In this document: positions 1 to 9,413 of the stretch, in pieces | Layout of the letters: each line of letters starts with the position of its first letter | Numbering within the stretch: the first letter of the stretch is position 1 | NCBI GenBank assembly: GCA_903911925.1 | Contig: CAIWFH010000197.1 | Span: forward strand, 1-43,581 | Length of the DNA: 43,581 bases | Reading direction: 5' to 3' | From: an uncultured Acidobacteriaceae bacterium | Lineage (GTDB): Bacteria > Acidobacteriota > Terriglobia > Terriglobales > Acidobacteriaceae | The notes under the pieces: model-generated | What the model was told of the DNA's origin: nothing | The model's input: only the letters and a program-made list of their open reading frames with translations | Databases searched by the model: none | Translations under genes and position numbers: made by a program

Positions 1-560
1 CCATGGACGAAGCCGGTCCGATTATCAAACGCGAGACCGCGCCCCATCGTCCACTACCTTTGCACCGAAGGCTTGCGTGGCTGCCCATGGGTGCCCCATC
101 CTTGGGACGTTCTTGTACTTGTCCCAAGGGTGGGATACCACGAACCCAGATCTTCCTCCTCCGATCTCCCACCCCACCTCCACGTGGTGCGTTTGGGGCA
201 AATTAGCTGTTTTCAACGCGCTGGGGGGCAGGGTTCTACCGTAAGTTGGTTGTTTTGAGGAATCTGGAAGGCAAATTCCTGAAAACGGCGAACTTGCATG
301 GACTGATTTGCGAGATAAAGCCGGGCGCGATGCCGCGGGTCTACGCATAGAACACAACTCCTGACGACAGGCTAGCACTTTCATGAGGAATAACCTGCGA
401 ATGGGTTGCGAGTGGAAGTCGTTGATAATAATATAGATAAATTGAAGATAGATGGAACCTGGCTTGACTCGCAATGGGGCTGCACCCCTGCCCCGGTAAA
501 GCTGTATACCGCGCGCCTTTTTAGAGACGCTCTACAGCATGGGGAGAGATGCTCCAGGTT
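1..560. other. Gene-free left edge
   Basis: No open frame here looks like a real gene. The 149-codon reverse frame at 25-474 has no recognisable motif and runs straight through a palindromic repeat, so I reject it. The stretch holds an inverted repeat at 95-134 and an AT-rich patch near 420-450. I see no tRNA or other RNA gene. Confidence 0.6.
95..134. repeat. Palindromic intergenic repeat (CCCATCCTTGGGAC type)
   Basis: The arm CCCATCCTTGGGAC at 95-108 pairs with GTCCCAAGGGTGGG at 121-134 (13 of 14 positions), with a 12-base loop. The flanks (TGCCCCATCC and GGGTGGGATACC) resemble palindromic elements that I recall as common between genes in Acidobacteriaceae, but I cannot confirm copy number here. 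It is not followed by a T run, so a classical terminator is unlikely. Confidence 0.5.
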
Positions 561-1067
561 TCATTTCAGAGTGAAACGGGCATCTTCTTCCTCTTTTCGT
601 TGGCGGGTTAGGTCAGGGAGGGAGGAAATCCATTGCTTCCAGGCGTCGTCGAACGCATAGAGTTTTGGAACATCGAGGTTCATCTCGCCGGGTGAGTTTG
701 AAATGAGACGAATGGCAGAGGCCTCGTTGCGGCTCCCGGGATCGACCAGGTAGCTACTCACTGAGCACCTTCGGATCGATTGGGTAAAAAAGACACCCCG
801 CACGGTTACAGATTCCCTATCAAAAATCACAACTGAATAGGCGGCGCTGATGACGAAGTAGACAGCCGCAAGGCAACTAGCACCGCCAATGGTCCAGCAA
901 AAGAGAGGGCCACCTGGTGAGTTGTCGTAATCCCGCATCAGCAAAAGACAGCCAAGTGCGGCGAAGACGGCTACGCGCATAAGACTCCAGACCCAACCGC
1001 CGAGCGAGTAACGATAAATGCGGACACCAACCGGCATTTCTTGCGAAGTATCCACGACAGGCACCAC
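561..1067 (-). CDS. Hypothetical membrane protein, PH-like
   Basis: A 168-residue protein. Two hydrophobic segments, at about residues 28-45 and 56-75, form a hairpin. They are followed by a beta-rich soluble part (from VVIFDRESVTVRGVFF onward) and a charged C-terminus. Two membrane helices followed by a small beta domain is the layout of bacterial PH-domain membrane proteins, but I see no diagnostic motif. The assigned start is GTG at 1067; an internal ATG at 1037 (MPVGVRIYRYS) is an equally possible start, and neither has a strong ribosome-binding site. It lies downstream of argS on the same strand. Function unknown. Confidence 0.5.
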   Translation of the reverse strand: MVPVVDTSQEMPVGVRIYRYSLGGWVWSLMRVAVFAALGCLLLMRDYDNSPGGPLFCWTIGGASCLAAVYFVISAAYSVVIFDRESVTVRGVFFTQSIRRCSVSSYLVDPGSRNEASAIRLISNSPGEMNLDVPKLYAFDDAWKQWISSLPDLTRQRKEEEDARFTLK

Positions 1068-1099
1068 CTGCTACCGCGTTTTCTAAACAGCGTTTGAGC

Positions 1100-3075
1100 T
1101 TACATAGCCTCCGGGCTTTCGATCCCCAGCCAACTTAGCGCAGTCACTAACTCCCTTAGCGCAACTGCCGCGGTAGCCAGCAGGAACGCTTTCCGCGCGG
1201 GGTCTTCTTCGGTGAGGATGTGGTGGCGATGATAGAAGTTATTGAATTCCTGGGCTAACTGGAAAGCATGCTTGGCGAGATTCGCCGGCTCGGAGCTTGC
1301 AATGCATTGCTCAAGCACGAGTGTGCGGCGGGCGGCGCGAAGCCAAAGAGACCAGATGTCGGACGCGGCTTCACCTTCAAGATAAGGAGCAGGATCGATG
1401 GACGCGAACTCCGTCAGCACCGCTTCCGGCGTGGTTTCCGCCTTGCGGAAGATGTTGCGTGCACGGACCACGGCGTATTGAATGTAGGGTCCTGTCTCGC
1501 CCTCGAAGCTCAACGCATCTTTGAAGTCAAACGCGATGACCGAGTTGCGCGTGAACTTGAGCATGAAGTAGCGGAGCGCGCCGATGGCAATCTGCCCGGC
1601 GATCTTTTGCCGCTCAGCTTCGTCGCGGCCGGTCTGACGCGCGTCCACTTCGGCGCGGGTAGCGGCGATGAGTTTGTCGATCAGGTCGTCGGCCTTGACG
1701 CCGAATCCCTTGCGGCCGCTGACTTCGATGTACGGGCGCGCGAGATCCTCTTCCGAAACGTCATAGCCCAACTCGACCGCACAGCGCGGAGTGAGCGCGA
1801 CCATCTCGTAACTGAAGTGCGTGTGTGGTCGGCCTGATCCTTGTAGCCCATGCCGCGCAGAGCCTGGATCACGTTGGCCTGCGGATCGCTCTGGCGCGCG
1901 TCGATCACGTTGTAGATGGCCTGTGCGCCGCCAAACTGCGGGTGCGGCTCGTCGCCCTTTTCGGCGGAGATCCAGCACTCGCGATCGGCATAAGAGAAGA
2001 ACGGCTTGTAGCCAAAGTCTTTGCCCAGCAGGCCGAACTTCCACAGGTGATAGGCGATGTCTTTGCCTACATACGTAATAGTCCCGTTGGAGCGGACGAT
2101 GACCTTGGAGTCCTCGTCGAGCGCGCCTTCGGCGATCTCTGCGCCAGGGCGGGTCATCACCCAGCAGCCCTTGTTTTTGCCCTCGGTTTCGAAGTAGAGG
2201 ACGCCGGTCCGCTTGAGTTGCTCGAAGGCCGCGTCCCAGAACTTGAGGTGCAGGATTTCGCTCTCGCGAGGCAGAAAATCATATTCAATGTCCAGCCGCA
2301 GCATGGTTTCAAGATGGCGGCGCAGGACCGCTGTCGAAATCAGCTCGGCTACATCGGCCGTCTCGTTGCCGCCGAGCTCCAACTCATGCAGAGTCGCATA
2401 CCGCAGCTTTTTGCGCGCTTCGTTTTCCGCGTCCGTTCCGCTGGCATACCACTGCGAAGTGCGCGCATAGAGGTCCCAGCAGTAGTAGTCGATTCGCTGG
2501 CCTTTTTGCTTGAGTTCGTTGAGCAGGGTGTGCGCGTCGGCCAGCGACTTGCCTTCAAGATGGATAAAACCAACCACTACATCGGCCACCTGCACTCCGG
2601 TGTTGTCAATGTAGTTCTGGATATCCACTTTTTGCCCGGCGGCGCGCAGCAGGCGGACGAACGTGTCACCGAGGATGGCGTTGCGCAGATGGCCCACGTG
2701 GGCGGCCTTGTTGGGATTGATGCTGGTATGCTCCACCAGCGAGTGGACCCCCGCAGGGGGGGCAGCCTCTTGGGCAGCAGCGGTTGAACGTACCCCGGCC
2801 GCGCGGTCGAGACGGGCATTGATATACCCCGCGCCTGCCACATCGAAAGAGGAAAAGCCATCGAGATTGCCGAGCGCGGCGACGATCTCCGCGGCGATGA
2901 CCTTGGGGGCCTTGCGCAACTTGCGGGCAAGTTCAAACGCGATGGGCGTTGCCAGTTCGCCGAACTGCAGATCGGGCGGAATCTCCAGCGGGATGGTCTG
3001 AATCGCAATGTCGTACTTTTCCTGCAACACTTCGCGGAGCCGGCTGCCGAGCCTTTTCTGTAATTCAAGGTACAC
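1100..3075 (-). CDS. argS: Arginyl-tRNA synthetase, frameshifted as read
   Basis: Charges tRNA-Arg with arginine (class I synthetase, cytoplasm). The N-terminal Add domain precedes the HIGH-like motif HVGHLRN. The C-terminal half carries VSGRKGFGVKADDLID in the KMSK-loop region and an anticodon-binding DALR domain (FNNFYHRHHIL). The reading frame breaks at 1821-1826. The reverse strand encodes YKDQADHT and then needs HFSYEMVALTPR, but two extra bases in a GTGTGT run shift the frame. Upstream the wrong frame runs on to a stop at 1681; the correct C-terminus runs to the stop at 1100. With two bases removed the protein is about 657 residues, normal for the family. I chose GTG at 3075 (VYLELQKRLG), preceded by GAGG; TTG at 3090 is the alternative. 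Because argS is normally essential and single-copy, a sequence error is likely. Confidence 0.9.
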
Positions 3076-3234
3076 GTGGTTTGGCCTCAAAAATCCTTGA
3101 TTTTCAAGGCGATTCTAACAGAACCGCGCATGGGCCCGGGTTTGACTCACCCGCTGAGGCAACCTAAGATTGATGGATAGATTGCCTTGAGCTTCCCGCC
3201 CGCATCTGGACGAAATCAACGCAATACCCTTCCT

Positions 3235-5553
3235 ATGACCGACAAAGCCAAGAGCACAAACCGCTATTACCTGACCACGCCTATCTACTACGTGAACGCG
3301 AGGCCGCACCTGGGGCACGCTTACTCGACCATCGTGTGCGACGCGATTGCCAGGCGCAAGCGGGCAATGGGCATCGACACATGGTTCCTGACCGGCACCG
3401 ACGAGCACGGGCAAAAGATTGAGCGGTCGGCCGAACTAGCCGGGCGCACGCCTGCGGAGTTTGCCACGGCGATCTCAGCGGAGTTTCGCGGGCTGTGGGA
3501 CCGGCTTGGCCTGACCTACGACGACTTTATCCGCACCACCGAAGAGCGCCATAAGCGCGGCACGCAGCACCTGTTTGCCGCGCTGCGCGACAAGGGCTTC
3601 ATCTACAAGGGCTCGTACACGGGGCAATACTGCGTGAGCGATGAAGCCTATGTGGACGGCCCTCCGGGGACCGTTTGCCCTGACTGCGGCCGCATCACCG
3701 AGACGGTGAGCGAAGAGAACTACTTCTTCAAGCTGTCGGCGTTTGAGCGCAAGCTGCTCGAATTTTACGACGCCAATCCCGGCTTCATGGGACCGGAATC
3801 TACGCGGCGCGAAGTGATTTCATTTGTCCGCAGCGGCCTGAAAGACCTGTCGGTGAGCCGCACGAGTTTCTCCTGGGGCATTCCCGTGCCGGGCGACGAG
3901 AAGCACGTGATCTACGTGTGGCTTGACGCGCTGGCGAATTACATGACGGCGCTCGGCTATGGCTCGGACGACCCCGCCGATAAGGCCCGCTTCGAGAAGT
4001 TCTGGCCGGCGGACATGCACCTGATTGGCAAGGAGATCAGCCGCTTCCACTGCGTTTACTGGCCGGCGTTCTTGATTGCCGCGGGAATTGCGCTGCCGCG
4101 CTCCGTCCGGGCAAATGGCTGGCTGCTCTTTGACCAGGGCAAGATGTCGAAATCGCGCGGCAATATTGTGCGTGCCGATACGGTTCAGGAAGTCCTGGGC
4201 GCGGATGCGCTGCGCTACTTTCTGCTGAGAGAGATTCCCTTCGGGCATGACGGCAGTTTCAGCTTCGACGCGCTGGTGCAGCGCTACAACGGCGACCTGG
4301 CCAACGGCTACGGCAACCTGGTGAGCCGGGTTGTGAACATGGTGCACAAATACTTTGGCGGGGTTTTGCCAGAGGCAGGCACGGAAACTTTTGCAGAGGG
4401 CAGCCTTCGCGAGACTGCAGTTCGAACCATCGCCGCATTCGGGCCGGCGTTTGACGAGATGAATTTCTCGGAAGCGCTGAAGGCCTTGTGGACCCTGGTC
4501 GGGGACACAGACGGCTACCTGACCGCCAACGCGCCGTGGAAGCGGCCTGCTGACCGGCCTGAGGCGGAGCATGTGCAGTTGCAGGCGCGGGTGCTGGCCA
4601 CGGCGGCAGAGGCCATTCGCATTATCACGGCGCTGGTTTATCCCATTTTGCCGGACTCGGCTGCCAAAGTATGGCGGCAGTTGGGTTTGGGCGAAATCAA
4701 GGACGCAGCAAGGAATTCATTTTTAACTGAGATTGCGTGGGGCGGATTGAAGGCCGGTACCAGGTTCGAACAGCCCGCTCCGCTGTTTCCCCGCGCAGAA
4801 AAGGATGCCCTGGACCGTATGCAGAATCTTGAAGACGAGAACAACCGCAGCGCCGTGGAAGCAGCCAGCAAACAGGAGGGCGCGGACAAGGCAGCGCCGC
4901 GCGTTGGATCGGTGAAGCCGCCAACGGCTGCAGATCCGAATGTGATCTCAGTCAAGCCGCCGACGACAGGGGGACCGCGTGTGGGTTCGGTGAAGCCGCC
5001 AACGGTTGAGGGCGTTGTCGGAGTAAAAGCCGCCCCGGCCGCGACGTCCGTGGTTTCCGTCCAGTCTCCGGAAACTTCAGCGACCGAAGCGACCATTGCC
5101 CCGCTTGACGCAGGCACACCGGTAGCGGTTGCGCCCGTCCAAGAAGTTCCGGCAGATTTGTCCAGCAGCCGCCTCAGCACCGTACCGGCCAGCGGCGCGC
5201 CAGCCCCGGCGGCGCAGGAAGGGCCGCAGCAGATTGCCATCGACGATTTTGTCAAGGTTGACCTGCGCGTTGCGCAGATTCTGGTTGCCGAGCGCGTGCC
5301 CAAGGCCGACAAACTGCTGCGCCTTGAGGTGGACTTGGGCTACGAGAAACGGCAGATTCTGGCCGGCATCGCCCAATATTACGAACCGGAGAAGCTGATT
5401 GGCCGCAAGATCGTAATCGTGGCCAACCTGGCCCCCCGCAAGATGCGCGGACTGGAGTCGAACGGAATGTTGCTGGCCGCGTCCCTGCCTGACGGCGCGC
5501 CGGTGCTGGCTGGGTTCCTTGAAGAATGCCCATTGGGAGCGAGGCTGAAATAA
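3235..5553 (+). CDS. metG: Methionyl-tRNA synthetase with C-terminal tRNA-binding domain
   Basis: Charges tRNA-Met, including the initiator. The 772-residue protein starts at the ATG at 3235 (MTDKAKSTNRYYLTTPIYY), preferred over an in-frame TTG at 3187 because the family begins this way. It shows the HIGH motif as PHLGH, a CPDCGR zinc-knuckle segment, the KMSKS motif in GKMSKSRGN, an alpha-helical anticodon-binding region, and a C-terminal EMAP/Trbp111-like OB domain from about residue 667 (IAIDDFVKVDLRVAQI). Between these lies a Pro/Ala/Val-rich linker of about 130 residues with a threefold 13-residue repeat. It is divergent from argS across about 160 bases. Confidence 0.96.
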   Translation: MTDKAKSTNRYYLTTPIYYVNARPHLGHAYSTIVCDAIARRKRAMGIDTWFLTGTDEHGQKIERSAELAGRTPAEFATAISAEFRGLWDRLGLTYDDFIRTTEERHKRGTQHLFAALRDKGFIYKGSYTGQYCVSDEAYVDGPPGTVCPDCGRITETVSEENYFFKLSAFERKLLEFYDANPGFMGPESTRREVISFVRSGLKDLSVSRTSFSWGIPVPGDEKHVIYVWLDALANYMTALGYGSDDPADKARFEKFWPADMHLIGKEISRFHCVYWPAFLIAAGIALPRSVRANGWLLFDQGKMSKSRGNIVRADTVQEVLGADALRYFLLREIPFGHDGSFSFDALVQRYNGDLANGYGNLVSRVVNMVHKYFGGVLPEAGTETFAEGSLRETAVRTIAAFGPAFDEMNFSEALKALWTLVGDTDGYLTANAPWKRPADRPEAEHVQLQARVLATAAEAIRIITALVYPILPDSAAKVWRQLGLGEIKDAARNSFLTEIAWGGLKAGTRFEQPAPLFPRAEKDALDRMQNLEDENNRSAVEAASKQEGADKAAPRVGSVKPPTAADPNVISVKPPTTGGPRVGSVKPPTVEGVVGVKAAPAATSVVSVQSPETSATEATIAPLDAGTPVAVAPVQEVPADLSSSRLSTVPASGAPAPAAQEGPQQIAIDDFVKVDLRVAQILVAERVPKADKLLRLEVDLGYEKRQILAGIAQYYEPEKLIGRKIVIVANLAPRKMRGLESNGMLLAASLPDGAPVLAGFLEECPLGARLK
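4909..5025 (+). repeat. 39-bp tandem repeat in the metG linker
   Basis: The hexapeptide SVKPPT is encoded at 4909-4926, 4948-4965 and 4987-5004, an exact 39-base (13-residue) spacing. Intervening residues vary (AADPNVI, TGGPRVG, VEGVVGV). The codons differ between copies (for example tcggtgaag and tcagtcaag), so the repeat is old enough to have drifted. It lies in the flexible linker between the anticodon-binding region and the tRNA-binding OB domain. Confidence 0.85.
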
Positions 5554-5590
5554 CAGACACCAAAAGGCCAACGCAGGTGTTCGAGGCAAA

Positions 5591-6184
5591 ATGAACGGAA
5601 GAATCGTTTCGATGCTGGTGGTGCTACTCGGTGCCACCAGCATTTTCGGTCAGACCACAAATGCTAAGCCGACACTGGATTCGAGGGCTTGCGTACTCAA
5701 ACCTAGTCAACTGGATGAGCTACTCGTTCAGCCTTTTTTGAAGTTCGATCAAGATCAGTCGGGTGGATGGAGAGAGTTGCAATCCAAGGGGTGCGACCTG
5801 GCAGCGGCCATGCTCATTGACAGCTATATCGTTGATGCGCCAGAGGAACTCAAGCTTATCACTATCGAGGACCTGTATTTTCACGCCGGTCAGCTCTACG
5901 CCGGGGCTGGCCTGAAGAAGCTCGCCGTCAGGCGCTTTCTTCGATCGCTGAATTTGCATGAACATGGGGACGAGGATTTGGCCTGGAATGCCTACGTTTT
6001 TTCAACAATTGCCTTCCTCCAAGGAGACCGGGAGGAACTTGCACACCAACGGCGACTCCTGGCCTCAGCAAAGCCCACTCGAGAAAACAAGATCAATCTT
6101 GGCGTTGTGGATGGACTGGTGAAATGTTTTGACAAGCCTTACGGTGAAGCCTATTCGAACGCGTGCCGGGTAACGTTAGAATAG
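5591..6184 (+). CDS. Hypothetical secreted protein, helical repeat-like
   Basis: A 197-residue protein with a clear signal peptide (MNGRIVSMLVVLLGATSIFG, cleavage probably just after). The mature part is helical, with alternating short helices reminiscent of tetratricopeptide repeats (LYFHAGQLYAGAGLKKLAVR, then DLAWNAYVFSTIAFLQGDRE). Three cysteines are present in the mature part. It starts 37 bases after metG on the same strand and may be read through from it. I do not recognise a named family; an extracytoplasmic role is inferred only from the signal peptide. Confidence 0.65.
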   Translation: MNGRIVSMLVVLLGATSIFGQTTNAKPTLDSRACVLKPSQLDELLVQPFLKFDQDQSGGWRELQSKGCDLAAAMLIDSYIVDAPEELKLITIEDLYFHAGQLYAGAGLKKLAVRRFLRSLNLHEHGDEDLAWNAYVFSTIAFLQGDREELAHQRRLLASAKPTRENKINLGVVDGLVKCFDKPYGEAYSNACRVTLE

Positions 6185-6243
6185 AGACGCGACGTTGCCC
6201 ATACACATAAATCGTGCCATACTTACACATCGGGGTGCGCCTT

Positions 6244-6492
6244 ATGCGGACCAATATCGACATCGACGACAAATTGATGAAGCAGGCCATGAAGGCGACC
6301 GGAGCCGTCACCAAGAAGGCCGCCGTTGAGGCGGCGCTTCGCCAAATCGTACAACTCAAGAAACAGGCACGGATTCGGGAACTCTTCGGCAAAGTCGAGT
6401 GGGAAGGGGATCTAGCCGCAATGCGCGAAGGCCGCTTCCTGAACTGGGAAGAAGAGTATGAGAAAGGGAAAGTGAAGGACTCTGCCGCCTAG
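6244..6492 (+). CDS. vapB: VapB-type antitoxin
   Basis: An 82-residue protein beginning MRTNIDIDDKLMKQAM, the N-terminal beta strand and helix typical of ribbon-helix-helix VapB antitoxins (DUF2191-like). The C-terminal tail (WEGDLAAMREGRF) is the part that normally wraps the PIN toxin. I chose the ATG at 6244 rather than the upstream in-frame start at 6214, because the family begins at this methionine. The toxin follows after 35 bases. A possible promoter (TTGCCC at 6195, CATACT at 6218, 17-base spacer) precedes it. By family knowledge it neutralises VapC and represses its own promoter. Confidence 0.87.
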   Translation: MRTNIDIDDKLMKQAMKATGAVTKKAAVEAALRQIVQLKKQARIRELFGKVEWEGDLAAMREGRFLNWEEEYEKGKVKDSAA

Positions 6493-6527
6493 TAGCCCAG
6501 AGCAACCCTGAGGAAAGCCTAAGCCGC

Positions 6528-6941
6528 ATGGTGATCGTCGATAGCAGTGTTTGGATCGAAGCATTGAACGGAAAAATCACCCCAGAGACGACCTGGCTCC
6601 GATTGGCGCTTGATCGGGAGCAGGTCGGCCTCACCAGCTTGATCCTCTGTGAAGTTCTTCAGGGCATTCGTTTTGATCGACGTTTCCGAGAAACCGAACA
6701 AAGGTTACGGGAGTTCCCGGTCTTTGCAGCTTCGACATTTGACTTGGCGGCAAGCGCTGCCCAGAACTTCCGCGCGCTACAGCGTCGAGGCGTCACGGTT
6801 CGCAAGACCATTGACTGTATCATCGCCACCTTCTGCATCGAGGAAGGCCATCAACTGCTGCACCACGACAGCGACTTCGAACCGTTCGAGAAACACCTGG
6901 GCCTGCGGGTAGTCCATCCGCTGGCGATTGCACCAAAATGA
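6528..6941 (+). CDS. vapC: VapC-type PIN-domain toxin (ribonuclease)
   Basis: A 137-residue PIN domain protein. The acidic residues expected for the metal site are visible: Asp5 in MVIVDSSVWIEAL, Glu in LILCEVLQG, Asp in KTIDCIIATFC and Asp in HHDSDFEPF. Family members cleave RNA (often tRNA or rRNA) when not bound by VapB. It follows vapB on the same strand. Its last 14 bases would overlap a longer tatD frame, but the better tatD start lies after this stop. All catalytic positions look intact, so the toxin is probably functional. Confidence 0.9.
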   Translation: MVIVDSSVWIEALNGKITPETTWLRLALDREQVGLTSLILCEVLQGIRFDRRFRETEQRLREFPVFAASTFDLAASAAQNFRALQRRGVTVRKTIDCIIATFCIEEGHQLLHHDSDFEPFEKHLGLRVVHPLAIAPK

Positions 6942-6966
6942 TCTTTTCCGCTCCTTGGGGCCTGAA

Positions 6967-7797
6967 ATGCTGATCGATTCCCACGCACATATTGATAGCG
7001 AGCGCTACGCGGAAGACCGCGCGGCCATGCTGGGCCGTGCGCGGGAGGCTGGCGTGGTCGCGGTGCTGGCCATCGGTATCGGCGAGAAGGCCGGCGGAAT
7101 GGACGGGGCGCTGAAGATTTGCCGCCAGTTCAATGGGCAGCCCAATATGCCGCGGCTTTTCGCAAGCGCCGGGGTTTATCCGCACAATACCGCCGAGATA
7201 GACGAGGCCGTTCTGGCCCAACTGGACAGCTTGCTCGCGGAGCCCGAGGTGATTGCCTGCGGCGAGATCGGGCTGGACTACTACCACGAGGGCGCGGCGC
7301 ACGACACGCAGCGCGAGGGACTGATCGAGCAGCTGGAGATCGCGGCGGCCCGCAAGAGGCCGATTCTCATCCATTGCCGGCCAAAGGACGGCGCGACCGA
7401 TGCCTGGGACGATCTTTTTCTCGTTCTGAGTGAATTCTGGGGGAAAACGGGCCTGGGCGGCGTGATGCACTGCTTTGGCGGCAACTGGGAGCAGGCGAAG
7501 CGGTCGCTGGAGATGGGTTTCCTGGTCTCGTTTGCGGGGAACCTGACCTATCCCAAGGCGCAGCCGCTGCGGGATGTGGCGGCCCGGCTGCCGCTGGAGG
7601 GGATGCTTGTGGAGACAGACGCTCCTTGGCTGGCCCCGGCGCCGAATCGCGGCAAACGCAATGAGCCCGCCTGGGTGAGCCTGACGGCGCGGACTTTGGC
7701 CGAACTCAAGGGCATCGACCAGCAAGAAATCGCCCTCGAAACCACGAAAAACTTCTTGAGGCTGTTTGACCTCAGGGCTGACGTGGGAAACTGGTAG
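6967..7797 (+). CDS. tatD: TatD-family metal-dependent hydrolase / DNase
   Basis: A 276-residue TIM-barrel amidohydrolase. It shows the metal-binding MLIDSHAHID near the N-terminus, GEIGLDYYH, the histidine in ILIHCRP, a conserved MHCFGG and the ETDAPWLAP motif near the end. Members act as 3'-5' exonucleases and are linked to DNA repair. The start at 6967 places SHAHID at the usual position; an upstream in-frame ATG at 6928 would overlap vapC. yajQ follows closely on the same strand. Confidence 0.93.
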   Translation: MLIDSHAHIDSERYAEDRAAMLGRAREAGVVAVLAIGIGEKAGGMDGALKICRQFNGQPNMPRLFASAGVYPHNTAEIDEAVLAQLDSLLAEPEVIACGEIGLDYYHEGAAHDTQREGLIEQLEIAAARKRPILIHCRPKDGATDAWDDLFLVLSEFWGKTGLGGVMHCFGGNWEQAKRSLEMGFLVSFAGNLTYPKAQPLRDVAARLPLEGMLVETDAPWLAPAPNRGKRNEPAWVSLTARTLAELKGIDQQEIALETTKNFLRLFDLRADVGNW

Positions 7798-7843
7798 AGG
7801 CATTCCATGCAGCAGCCCTTTCAATCGATCAGGAGAGAGAGAA

Positions 7844-8344
7844 ATGGCCCAGGAAAATTCGTTCGACATCGTCAGCAAAGTGGATATCCAGGAAGTCCGT
7901 AACGCCATCGACCAGGCGGTTAAAGAGATTCGCCAGCGCTTCGATCTAAAGGACTCTCACTCTGAAATCACGCTGGAAGGCAGCGACGCCATCCTGTTGG
8001 CCTCGGACGGGGAGTACCATCTGGAGGCCGTCAAGGAGATTCTGGGGCAAAAGCTGGTAAAGCGCGGGGTCTCACTGAAAAACCTCACTTATGAGAAGCT
8101 TGAAGAGGCCTCCGGCAAAAGCGTGCGGCAGAAGATCAAGCTGCAGCAGGGCATCCCGGTAGAAAAGGCCAAGGAAATCGTGCGCCTGGTGAAGGATTCG
8201 AAAAAGAAAGCGCAGGCAAGCATCCAAGGCGATACAGTCAGAATATCGAGCAAAGACCGGGATGAGTTGCAGGGGATTATCGCCCTGCTGCGGGGCAAGG
8301 AACTGGGCCTGGAACTGCAGTTTACCAACTACCGGACCAATTGA
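7844..8344 (+). CDS. yajQ: YajQ family nucleotide-binding protein
   Basis: A 166-residue protein, full length for the family. The N-terminus (MAQENSFDIVSKVDIQEVRN) and C-terminus (LGLELQFTNYR) are diagnostic. It has two ferredoxin-like domains; members bind nucleic acids or cyclic di-GMP in some species. The start at 7844 follows a strong AGGAGAGAGAG ribosome-binding site about five bases upstream, which excludes the longer frame from 7766. It lies between tatD and a polyprenyl synthase gene on the same strand. Confidence 0.95.
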   Translation: MAQENSFDIVSKVDIQEVRNAIDQAVKEIRQRFDLKDSHSEITLEGSDAILLASDGEYHLEAVKEILGQKLVKRGVSLKNLTYEKLEEASGKSVRQKIKLQQGIPVEKAKEIVRLVKDSKKKAQASIQGDTVRISSKDRDELQGIIALLRGKELGLELQFTNYRTN

Positions 8345-8405
8345 ACGGCTGAGGACGCCGGCAGCGGCGCCGCAGGGGACGAGCAAGAGCGAGAACCGGA
8401 GAATT

Positions 8406-9395
8406 TTGAGCACACTGGCAATAACGACGGCGAGAGAGATCTTCGATCTGCTGCGGGACGACCTTGCGGCCATCGAACTGGAGTTGGGCAAGGACGCCTG
8501 CTCCGGCGTAAGCACCATCACGGAAATCGCCGAATATCTCAGGGAGGGCGGAGGCAAGAGAATCCGGCCGTCCCTTTTATTGCTGGCCGCTCACCTGCTG
8601 GGCTATTCGGGCTCCGGTGCCATAAGGCTCGGCGCGGTGGTTGAAATGGTGCACACGGCTACGCTGGTGCACGACGACATTATTGACGGCGCGGATATGC
8701 GCCGCGGAAGGCCTTCAGCCAATACCACCTGGGGCAACGAGAAGTGCGTTCTGGCCGGCGACTGGCTCTACATGCAGGCCTTCAAGGTGGCCCTGGAAGA
8801 GAAGAACCTGCGCGTGCTCGACCTTCTGATCGGCCTGACCCAGCAAATGGTCGAGGGCGAACTGCTGCAGATTCAAAAGCTGGGCAAGGCCGTCTCCGAG
8901 GCCGAGTACTACGACCTGATCTTCCGCAAGACGGCGTGCCTGTTTGCCGTATCCATGCGGCTCGGAGCGGTGCTGGCCGGAGCCGGCGAAGCCGAGGAAG
9001 CGAGCCTGGCCGCTTATGGACGGGCCGTGGGCCTCGCTTTCCAGATTGTGGACGACGTGCTGGATTTGACAGCCACAGAGGAAGTGCTGGGCAAGCCGGT
9101 GGCCAGCGATCTGCGCGAAGGCAAGGCGACGCTCTCGGTGATCCACTCGGCCGACCATGGAACTGCCGCCGACCGCCAGGCCATCCAGAGGATTCTGGAC
9201 GACCGCAGCTTTGAGCATGTGACCCGCGAGCAGCTCCAGGATATTCTGGTGCGCAACGGGTCGGTTGAATACGCCATGGCCATCGCCGACCGCTACGCAA
9301 AGCAGGCGCTGCAGGCCCTCGCTCCGCTTCCCGACTCGGATTACAAGCGCGCCCTGTTGTGGCTGCCGGAGTTCGTAGTGGCGCGCGAGAAGTAA
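8406..9395 (+). CDS. Long-chain polyprenyl diphosphate synthase (IspB-like)
   Basis: Builds a long all-trans isoprenoid diphosphate from IPP, probably the quinone side chain. The 329-residue protein has GGGKRIRPSL, the first aspartate-rich motif HDDIIDGADMRRGRPS and the second, FQIVDDVLD. The residue five before the first motif is Ala (HTATLVHDD), as in octaprenyl synthases and unlike the Tyr of farnesyl synthases, which argues for a long product. The likely start is TTG at 8406 (STLAITTAREI), about 60 bases after yajQ; the longer frame from 8262 overlaps yajQ and is rejected. Confidence 0.9.
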   Translation: MSTLAITTAREIFDLLRDDLAAIELELGKDACSGVSTITEIAEYLREGGGKRIRPSLLLLAAHLLGYSGSGAIRLGAVVEMVHTATLVHDDIIDGADMRRGRPSANTTWGNEKCVLAGDWLYMQAFKVALEEKNLRVLDLLIGLTQQMVEGELLQIQKLGKAVSEAEYYDLIFRKTACLFAVSMRLGAVLAGAGEAEEASLAAYGRAVGLAFQIVDDVLDLTATEEVLGKPVASDLREGKATLSVIHSADHGTAADRQAIQRILDDRSFEHVTREQLQDILVRNGSVEYAMAIADRYAKQALQALAPLPDSDYKRALLWLPEFVVAREK

Positions 9396-9413
9396 ATTCC
9401 CCAGGCGGTACCG

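Noticed and set aside
25..474. 149-codon reverse frame at the left edge
   Set aside because: It runs through a palindromic repeat, has no family motif, and its codon pattern does not look like a protein.
5554..5590. Possible terminator (GACACC/GGTGTT) after metG
   Set aside because: The stem is only five to six bases with a long loop and no T run.
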